Assembly: GCA_040391535.1 (NCBI GenBank) | Contig: JBEBXQ010000130.1 | Span: forward strand, 1-13,383 | Origin: JBEBXQ01 sp040391535 | GTDB lineage: Bacteria; Bacteroidota; Bacteroidia; Cytophagales; Spirosomataceae | Reading direction: 5' to 3' | DNA length: 13,383 bases | Shown here: positions 7,311 to 13,383 of the stretch, one piece after another | Layout of the letters: the number at the start of each line of letters is the position of its first letter | How positions within the stretch are numbered: position 1 is the first letter of the stretch | Notes under the pieces: generated by a model | Seen by the model: the letters and a program-made list of their open reading frames with translations, nothing else | The model's database searches: none | Told to the model about the DNA's origin: nothing | Translations under genes and position numbers: made by a program

Positions 7311-9371
7311 ATGCGTCAATACCTTGCACTGTTCTTACTCTGCTCATTATTTATAAGTTATAACAATATCAGTTTTGCCGGTCAGAAGCCGGTGATCCCC
7401 GATAGTCTTCCGGACGTGATGGCCAGGCATAGCCGCGATGCTGTTGAAAGCCGGTTAAGGAATGAGGCTATCATGCATTTTCACAACAGGGTACTGCCGG
7501 ACAACCGGCAGGATTGGATACTACATAAGCAAAAGCTCAGGGAAAACATTATCAACAGTGCAGGTATTCAGGTAAATCACACCCTGCCGGTGGATATCAG
7601 GCAAACCGGGGTGATCAGGATGAACGGATATGAAATCCGGAAAATTTATTTTCAGACCCGCCCTGGTATTTATGCCACCGCCAATCTGTTTGTTCCGGAA
7701 GGTAAGGGGCCGTTTCCGGCTGTTGTAGCAATGATCGGACACTGGAGACCGGCCAAAATAGATACGGCCGGCGTGCAGCAGATCGGTCACACACTTGCTG
7801 CTAACGGATACGTTTGCCTGACCATCGACCCATGGGGAGCCGGTGAACGTGCAACGGTTCACGGTGACTTTGAATACCATGGCGCACATCTGGGCGCTTC
7901 ACTGCTCAATGTAGGCGAAACGCTTCTGGGTATGCAGGTTACGGATAATATCAGAGCTGTGGATTTGCTTACCTCCCTGCCTTTTGTAGATGCGGAAAAT
8001 ATCGGTGCTACAGGTGCAAGCGGGGGAGGAAATCAGACGATGTGGTTTTCGGCAATCGATGAAAGGGTCAAAGCAGTCGTGCCTATTGTCAGTGTAGGCA
8101 CTTTCGAAAGTGCTGTAATGCGGTCGAATTGTGTCTGTGAATTACTTCCGGACGGTCTGACTTTTACGGAGACAGCCGGTGTACTGGGTTTAATAGCACC
8201 GCGTGCATTGAAAATGTGTAATCATAATCAGGATGCCAGTCCAACCTTCTTCCCCGATGAAATGCTACGCAGCTATCACAATGCCAGGCCGGTTTTCGCG
8301 CTTTACGGTAAAGAACAGAATATTACTTATCAGCGTTTTGATCTCACCCACGGATATTACCCTCAGGACCGCGAAGCGATGCTCGGATGGTTTGATCTGC
8401 ACCTCAAAGGGAAAGGCGACGGATCACCGGTTAAAGAAACACCTTTCTCGCTGGTTCCTATGGAAGAGCTGATGGTTTTTAAACCAGGCCGGCGAGATAC
8501 GCTTATTACCACTACTCACGACTATGTAAAGGCTAAAGGAAATGAACTCCGGAAGAGCTACCTGAGCCAGCAACGTTTTGACCCTCAGCAAAAAAGAAAA
8601 GAACTGGCTGCTATTCTGAAAACCGGTTCTTTTTCAGGACCAAAGAAAGTTAACGTGCTGACCCGCTCAGGGGCATGGCAAAGAATCATTCTGGAAACCC
8701 ATGACGGAAAATCCATCCCCGTGCTCATCCGGTCACCAACCAGCGACTCAAAAGAGTATGTGCTCCTGGCGCACGCTGAAGGGAAAGATAAGATTCCCTT
8801 GCAACGAATAGAAGAACTGCTGAAGACAGGGAAAGGAATAGTGATTATGGAATTCTCCGGCACAGGTGAACTCATCTCCCCTGCTGACCTGCTGAGCCAT
8901 GGGCTTGCCCGTTTTCATACCCTGGCCAGAGCTGAAATGTGGCTTGGAAAAACGCTTTTGGGTGAATGGGTCGAAGAACTGGGTACGGTGATTCATTATT
9001 TAACCGCCTCTGTCAAAACCGGCCCGGTGCATATGGAAGGCTGGAAAGAAGGCGCTTTGGCAGCACTGTTTTATACCGCCATGACTCCTGAAAACATCAG
9101 CGGATTGTCGCTGACGATGCTACCGGTCAGTTATCTGCCCGACCGCCGTGAAGGTCTTGATTTCTTCGGATTGAGTGTATACCTGCCGCGATTCCTCCAC
9201 TGGGGTGATATTTCACTGGCAGCGGCTCTGACAGGCAAGCCCGTTACCCTTAAAAATCCGGTAACCCTGACGGGCAACGATTTGAATCCGCAACAAAAAG
9301 CGGTGCTACGCTCCGAATTTGATACGATCAGAAAAACAGCCAGACAGCTAGGAAATAGTACCTGGGAATAA
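7311..9371 (+). CDS. Exported two-domain alpha/beta hydrolase, acetylxylan-esterase-like
   Basis: The 686-aa product is a probable carbohydrate esterase. The frame is open from an ATG at 7197, but I place the start at 7311 because MRQYLALFLLCSLF begins a classical signal peptide there (cleavage likely after SFA, residue 23); the 38 upstream residues look non-coding. The first hydrolase domain (about 95-365) is complete: an oxyanion-region GHW at 143-145, DPWGAGER at 173-180, nucleophile Ser237 in GASGGG, probable acid Asp308 and catalytic His347 in LTHGYY, ending with the GWFDLHLKG helix usual in this family. A second hydrolase-like domain (about 455-640) has GWKEG at 577-581 where a nucleophile elbow would be, with lysine instead of serine, so it is probably non-catalytic. 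Likely role: removing acetyl or similar esters from plant polysaccharide in the periplasm. The exact substrate is not evident. Confidence 0.85.
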   Translation: MRQYLALFLLCSLFISYNNISFAGQKPVIPDSLPDVMARHSRDAVESRLRNEAIMHFHNRVLPDNRQDWILHKQKLRENIINSAGIQVNHTLPVDIRQTGVIRMNGYEIRKIYFQTRPGIYATANLFVPEGKGPFPAVVAMIGHWRPAKIDTAGVQQIGHTLAANGYVCLTIDPWGAGERATVHGDFEYHGAHLGASLLNVGETLLGMQVTDNIRAVDLLTSLPFVDAENIGATGASGGGNQTMWFSAIDERVKAVVPIVSVGTFESAVMRSNCVCELLPDGLTFTETAGVLGLIAPRALKMCNHNQDASPTFFPDEMLRSYHNARPVFALYGKEQNITYQRFDLTHGYYPQDREAMLGWFDLHLKGKGDGSPVKETPFSLVPMEELMVFKPGRRDTLITTTHDYVKAKGNELRKSYLSQQRFDPQQKRKELAAILKTGSFSGPKKVNVLTRSGAWQRIILETHDGKSIPVLIRSPTSDSKEYVLLAHAEGKDKIPLQRIEELLKTGKGIVIMEFSGTGELISPADLLSHGLARFHTLARAEMWLGKTLLGEWVEELGTVIHYLTASVKTGPVHMEGWKEGALAALFYTAMTPENISGLSLTMLPVSYLPDRREGLDFFGLSVYLPRFLHWGDISLAAALTGKPVTLKNPVTLTGNDLNPQQKAVLRSEFDTIRKTARQLGNSTWE

Positions 9372-9397
9372 ATGACCCCTTTACTCCTGATACAGGC

Positions 9398-9431
9398 ACC
9401 TCCGATTACAAAATCTGATGAAGGCGGAGGT
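9398..9431. repeat. Inverted repeat between the convergent esterase and nudK genes
   Basis: A perfect 7-bp inverted repeat, ACCTCCG (9398-9404) and CGGAGGT (9425-9431), has a 20-base loop and overlaps the stop codon of nudK. It lies 26 bases after the esterase stop, so it could be a shared, bidirectional termination or RNA-stabilising hairpin. Neither side has a T-tract, so an intrinsic terminator is not established. Confidence 0.3.
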
Positions 9432-10032
9432 ATTGCAATAACATAATGGTTTTGGCATCTTTAATTTCACCCGTACCTGTCATGGCAAGTGCCTGGTCAA
9501 AATCCATTTCCAGTACCTCTATATTTTCCTCTTCATGTGCTACCCCTCCCCCCTCATTCACTTTCATATCCTGAGCATATTCCGCAATAAAAAAATGGAG
9601 AATCTCCGTTACTGATCCCGGTGACATGTAGGCTTCAAATATTTTACGGACATCCCGGATCTGATACCCGGTTTCTTCTTCTGTTTCCCTTCGTATACAA
9701 TCTTCCGCATTATCCTCATCCAGCAATCCGGCACAGGCTTCAATCATCATACCGGTAGCATTGCCATTGATATAAGTGGGTAGCCTGAATTGCCGCGTCA
9801 GAATCACTGAACGCTGCTCCCTGTTATACAGCAATATGACGGCTCCGTTCCCCCGGTCATAGGCCTCACGTTCCTGCGTAATCAGAGTACCGTCCTGCTT
9901 TTGAAAACTGAAAGTCACCTTTTTCAGGATATACCAGTTATCAGACAAGATCTCTGTTTTAACAATTTTAACATCTTTAATCATACCAACATTCTTAACG
10001 GTAACCGGGCGTGTTATCTTCACCTGCTCCAT
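9406..10032 (-). CDS. nudK: Nudix hydrolase, GDP-mannose pyrophosphatase NudK-like
   Basis: This cytoplasmic 208-aa enzyme closely resembles Escherichia coli NudK (191 aa as I recall it), which hydrolyses GDP-mannose to GMP and mannose 1-phosphate. Shared stretches recalled from NudK are YDRGNGA (59-65), the AGLLD start of the Nudix box, its metal-binding core RRETEEETGY, YMSPG and EILHFFIAEY, and the closing TGEIKDAKT. The Nudix box glutamates that bind magnesium are all present. The first 16 residues have no NudK counterpart; a second ATG at 9984 would give 192 aa, matching the family length, and may be the true start. The annotated ATG at 10032 is, however, preceded by a purine-rich AAAAGG. 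A perfect inverted repeat (10036-10061) sits just before that start. Confidence 0.9.
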   Translation of the reverse strand: MEQVKITRPVTVKNVGMIKDVKIVKTEILSDNWYILKKVTFSFQKQDGTLITQEREAYDRGNGAVILLYNREQRSVILTRQFRLPTYINGNATGMMIEACAGLLDEDNAEDCIRRETEEETGYQIRDVRKIFEAYMSPGSVTEILHFFIAEYAQDMKVNEGGGVAHEEENIEVLEMDFDQALAMTGTGEIKDAKTIMLLQYLRLHQIL

Positions 10033-10035
10033 ACC

Positions 10036-10061
10036 TTTTATTTTCTGCGAAGAAAATAAAA
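10036..10061. repeat. Perfect 10-bp inverted repeat just upstream of nudK
   Basis: TTTTATTTTC (10036-10045) and GAAAATAAAA (10052-10061) are exact reverse complements around the 6-base spacer TGCGAA. The repeat ends three bases before the nudK ATG at 10032. It could be an operator, or in the mRNA a weak hairpin that covers the ribosome-binding region. No T-tract follows it on the minus strand, so it is not a terminator of the upstream remnant. Confidence 0.5.
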
Positions 10062-10126
10062 ATTAAGGATTAAGCACAGGAAAATCTAACAGAACCGGTA
10101 TAAATCCGAACAGAACAGTCCGCCAT

Positions 10127-10526
10127 TCAGAAGTCAAGCAGCTGGCAGACAGCCTCTCCGTAAGCCGTACCGCTAATCCCAAGGCCGTTATCCGATGTCT
10201 GGTCTACCGTATTCAGTAACAATACCGAAGAAAAAGCCTGTCCGTACTGTGCAGAATAGTCACCAGTTCCTTCGAACATAACGTCCCCACTGCCGGGTAT
10301 CGGGGACAGAACCGAGATATGGATGCCGGACAATCATACCGTCAATAAGTATTTTGGTTTTCAGGTCGGGACCACCCCTGACAAACAATCTTTCCTGCTC
10401 CTCTGCCCGCTGAGCTGCTGTCAAAGCACTTTTACTATTAGTGACCTTGCCTGTAATGGTCGTCTGGCATGCAGCTGACAATGCCAGAGCCCAGATGCAA
10501 TAATTAATAATCCAAAAACATTTCAT
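10127..10526 (-). pseudogene. Decayed TonB-dependent receptor (signal peptide and plug fragments)
   Basis: Two overlapping minus-strand frames together read as a TonB-dependent outer-membrane receptor of the Bacteroidota carboxypeptidase-regulatory-domain type. The first (10526-10260, 88 aa) has a signal peptide (MKCFWIINYCIWALALSAAC), the start of the regulatory domain (TITGKVTN) and then, too early, the plug motif LFVRGGPDLKTKILIDGMIV. The second (from 10333, coding sense from about 10285 to 10127) continues with DYSAQYGQAFSSVLLLNTVD, the next conserved plug block. The frame therefore shifts near 10285-10260, several residues are missing at the junction, and most of the regulatory domain and the whole barrel are gone. 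It is a non-functional remnant of a receptor normally 700-1100 aa long. A short tail to about 10063 might be more debris. Confidence 0.8.
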
Positions 10527-10705
10527 GGCTAATGATGCTATTGATTCATTACAAAATTGGCCGGTTAATCGCTTTTACAGAATCATTTTCCGACGAACAA
10601 CCATAAAATGAGGATGAGTTTCAGAAAGCAAAAGATGAAAAGAATAATTTCTCCGATTATATTTAGCAGATTTTTAAGCAACCTGTTCTATTTCATTATT
10701 TAATC

Positions 10706-13354
10706 ATGTTTAAGATTATATTCAGTTTTATTACCGCACTGCTGATGATGGTGTGGCTCAATCCGTTGTTCAACCCATTGGCTACTGGTTACATAACAAC
10801 TCCGTATGTTACCATTGATTCTTTACCCAATGCCCAGAACTGGCCTGCCGGAATATCCGTTAACCATTTTGCAGGAGCAGATTTAACCCCCAGTCCGGCG
10901 TGCCTTGCAGTAGCTCCTTCGGGCGAGGTTTATGTAGGTGTGGACATGATAGGGTCCCTGGGAAAGGACGGTGGTAAAGGCCGGATTGTCCGCTTAACGG
11001 ATAAAGATCATGACGGAAAAGCAGATACGCATACTGTATTTGCCAAAGTGGATAATCCGAGAGGGATTCTGATCAATGGCGACCAGGTGTTTGTTTTACA
11101 TACCACCTTTTCCAAAGAGACCGGTAAAGCCAGCAATATGGATCTGGTGGTTTTTGAGGATAAAAACCAGGATGGTATCGCCGACGGCCCACCTCGTCCT
11201 GTAATAGAAAACATCAGTAATCCTGCCTTCCTTCAAAACCGTGGTACTGATCATGCTACCAACGGAATAAGGATGGGAATTGACGGCTGGATTTACATTG
11301 CCGTGGGTGATTTCGGCTTTCATAACGCAGTAGACCGTGCAGGCACGCAGCTTACGATGCTCGGAGGTGGTATCGTGAGGGTAAGGCCCGATGGTACAGA
11401 AATGGAAGTGTATACCCACGGACTGAGAAATATTTATGATGTGGCTATTGACCCTTATATGAATATTTTCACCCGTGGCAATACCAACGACGGCGGTGGA
11501 TGGAACATCCGTTTCAGCCATCAGATTCAATCGGGTGAATATGGTTATCCGGTATTGTTCAAAAATTTTACTGACGAGATTATTCCCGCACTGGTTGATC
11601 TGGGTGGCGGCTCAGGCACAGGTTCTCTTTTTATGGACGACGACCGGTGGCCTGCAAAATATAATCAGGTACCGATGATGGCTGACTGGGGTCGGAATCA
11701 GCTTTACATACACCGGGTTACACCGGACGGACCCAGTTATACTCAGGCGGAAGAAGAATTTATCAGGCTTTCACAAATCACCGATCTGGATACAGACGGT
11801 TCAGGGATTATGTATTTGTCGGCCTGGGACGGCGCAGGATATTCCGGAAATCCTGACAAGGGTTTCGTGGTCAGGGCAGTGCCTGATGGCTGGAAGCACA
11901 CCGCCTTCCCTGATCTGAAAAAAGCATCGGTAAAAAATCTGGCCGCTTTACTGAAAGCAGGTAATGCAGTCACCAGACTGGCAGCGCAGCAGGAATTATT
12001 AAAACGGCCGGTCAAAGAATCAGCAGCCGAATCCTGGAAAATCGCGGCAGATAAGAATGCAGCCCTTTATGCAAGAGTAGCAGCCATGTATACCTATACC
12101 CAGATCACCGGTGCTTCAGGTATTGACAATCTGGTGAAGCTGGCCACAGAAAACAACATGCGAGAATACGCGATACGCGCCTTATCTGACAGGAAATCCA
12201 TCGCTAAAAGTGTATCTCCGGAACTCTTGCTATCGGCCTTGAGTGATCCGTCTGAAAGAGTTCAAACCGCCGCAATTATCGCACTCGGACGATCAGGCAA
12301 GCCGGAAGTAGCTGACGCATTATTAAAAACCAAAGTACCGGCTGATTTTGCCCCGCCCGCTAAAGGTACTGAAGGGCCGCATGCCACCCCGCATGCCTCT
12401 GTAATTCCGGCCCACGTAGCCATGCAGGCACTTGTCAGCTTAAATGCCACAGAAGCCTGTGTGAAAGCCATCGGCGGAGAAAATTCAACGCTGGCTTTAT
12501 GGACATTGCGTTATATGCATAACTCCAAAGCGGTAAACGGCCTGATTGCCGCATCTCAGCGCACCCATGATAAGGCATTGCAAAAAGAGATTTTAACTAC
12601 CCTTTCCCGGCTTTACAAAAAAGAGGCACCTTATGATGCTTCATGGTGGTGGGGTACCCGTCCTGATACTCACGGCCCTTACTATAAAGGCATTACGTGG
12701 GAGTCGTCCGAAACCATCAGGAAATTTATCCTTGCAGCGGCAGCTACCCCCGGCGCTGACGCTGATTTCTTCGCTTACCTGAATACCCGTCACCGTATGG
12801 AAATCGACGAGCTGGGCGGAGATGAGGAATTACTTGCCAATGAAGAAGTGAATGTCGATCTGGAAAAAATCAAAAACAAGCAGGGACAAGTGGGCGAATC
12901 TTCCATTGAAGATGTAATGCTGGCCATGCAAAAACTTAAAGGCAACAGCGAAACCGGCAAAAAGCTGTTCGTTACCCAGGGTTGTGTAGCTTGTCACAGT
13001 ATCAGCAAAGGCGAAATTATGAAAGGCCCATTCATGGGGCAGATCGGGTCCATCATGACCCGGGAACAGATTGCCGAGTCTATTCTGAAACCGGATGCGT
13101 CTATTTCTCAGGGCTTTTCTTCCGTGCTGATTACAGCCAAAAAGGATAAAAGCTATATGGGCTTTGTTACGGAGGAAACCGCCAACAGAATCGTACTCCG
13201 TGACATTGCCGGACAAGTCTATAACATCCGTACTGCCGATATTATCAAACGGGAAGAACTCGAACATTCGATGATGCCGGCAGGATTGGCCAATTCACTG
13301 TCCTATGAAGAATTTGCTTCACTGATTACATTTTTATCAGAACAGAAGAACTAA
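10706..13354 (+). CDS. Exported beta-propeller dehydrogenase / HEAT / haem-binding fusion protein
   Basis: This 882-aa protein is a second haem-propeller oxidoreductase. Order: a hydrophobic export signal or anchor (about 3-22); a beta-propeller related to soluble quinoprotein sugar dehydrogenases (about 48-395); HEAT-like helices (about 405-640); and a C-terminal haem domain of the Pirellula/Verrucomicrobium type (TIGR02603-like, about 745-880) with CVACH at 760-764 and the family's SMMPAGL motif at 855-861. Propeller features include calcium-loop-like DKDHDGKAD (99) and DKNQDGIAD (152), His183 in DHATNGI where the catalytic base would sit, and HGLRN at 238-242 with the sugar-dehydrogenase arginine at 241. 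It probably oxidises a sugar or polyol and passes electrons to the haem; cofactor and substrate are unproven. The start at 10706 fits the signal sequence. It is a single gene with its own upstream gap. Unlike the left-hand paralogue-like protein it lacks an SGNH module. Confidence 0.9.
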   Translation: MFKIIFSFITALLMMVWLNPLFNPLATGYITTPYVTIDSLPNAQNWPAGISVNHFAGADLTPSPACLAVAPSGEVYVGVDMIGSLGKDGGKGRIVRLTDKDHDGKADTHTVFAKVDNPRGILINGDQVFVLHTTFSKETGKASNMDLVVFEDKNQDGIADGPPRPVIENISNPAFLQNRGTDHATNGIRMGIDGWIYIAVGDFGFHNAVDRAGTQLTMLGGGIVRVRPDGTEMEVYTHGLRNIYDVAIDPYMNIFTRGNTNDGGGWNIRFSHQIQSGEYGYPVLFKNFTDEIIPALVDLGGGSGTGSLFMDDDRWPAKYNQVPMMADWGRNQLYIHRVTPDGPSYTQAEEEFIRLSQITDLDTDGSGIMYLSAWDGAGYSGNPDKGFVVRAVPDGWKHTAFPDLKKASVKNLAALLKAGNAVTRLAAQQELLKRPVKESAAESWKIAADKNAALYARVAAMYTYTQITGASGIDNLVKLATENNMREYAIRALSDRKSIAKSVSPELLLSALSDPSERVQTAAIIALGRSGKPEVADALLKTKVPADFAPPAKGTEGPHATPHASVIPAHVAMQALVSLNATEACVKAIGGENSTLALWTLRYMHNSKAVNGLIAASQRTHDKALQKEILTTLSRLYKKEAPYDASWWWGTRPDTHGPYYKGITWESSETIRKFILAAAATPGADADFFAYLNTRHRMEIDELGGDEELLANEEVNVDLEKIKNKQGQVGESSIEDVMLAMQKLKGNSETGKKLFVTQGCVACHSISKGEIMKGPFMGQIGSIMTREQIAESILKPDASISQGFSSVLITAKKDKSYMGFVTEETANRIVLRDIAGQVYNIRTADIIKREELEHSMMPAGLANSLSYEEFASLITFLSEQKN

Positions 13355-13383
13355 CCAGGAACGGTATTTATCATACGATTACA

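Noticed and set aside
10658..10665. TATATTTA, a near match to the Bacteroidota -7 box, before the 882-aa gene
   Set aside because: No TTG/TTTG at the expected -33 distance, so a promoter cannot be claimed.
11096..11530. 144-codon minus-strand frame inside the 882-aa gene
   Set aside because: Antisense to the conserved propeller region, with no signal or motif.
1..13383. CRISPR arrays, tRNA or rRNA genes, insertion-sequence ends, toxin-antitoxin or defence genes
   Set aside because: None found on reading both strands; there are no regularly spaced repeats and no transposase-like or nuclease-like frames.

Overview
The window looks like chromosomal DNA of a Bacteroidota bacterium, probably a Chitinophagaceae or Cytophagaceae relative. 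The reasons are: start codons without Shine-Dalgarno sequences, a SusC-type TonB-receptor remnant, haem-propeller fusion proteins typical of Bacteroidota and Planctomycetes/Verrucomicrobia, and a NudK-like Nudix protein. Base composition is moderate. I saw no tRNA, rRNA, CRISPR array, insertion sequence or phage gene.

Layout, left to right: a possible partial gene runs off the left edge (1-124, minus). Next come a clear intrinsic terminator (161-192) and a 1058-aa SGNH/propeller/HEAT/cytochrome c protein (244-3420, minus). A 554-base gap (3421-3974) follows, then a TPR lipoprotein with conserved-looking histidine clusters (3975-5690, minus), a 314-base gap, and an exported N-acetylmuramoyl-L-alanine amidase (6005-6985, minus). 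A divergent regulatory region (6986-7310) carries operator-like palindromes. It leads into an exported two-domain alpha/beta hydrolase of the acetylxylan-esterase type (7311-9371, plus). This converges on nudK (9406-10032, minus), which has a perfect 10-bp inverted repeat just before its start. Upstream of nudK lies a decayed TonB-dependent receptor (10127-10526, minus). The window ends with a second haem-propeller protein of 882 aa (10706-13354, plus).

Most products are exported: five of the six intact genes have a signal peptide, lipobox or N-terminal anchor. The two large haem-propeller proteins are predicted envelope or periplasmic redox enzymes, probably acting on sugars or alcohols and passing electrons to a c-type haem. 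The esterase and the dead TonB receptor fit a carbohydrate-scavenging setting. The genes are mostly single units separated by long spacers, so they look like neighbours with a related theme rather than one operon. I do not see a convincing new multi-gene system. The best leads are the histidine-rich TPR lipoprotein, the degenerate SGNH module, the esterase's dead second hydrolase domain and the receptor fossil.
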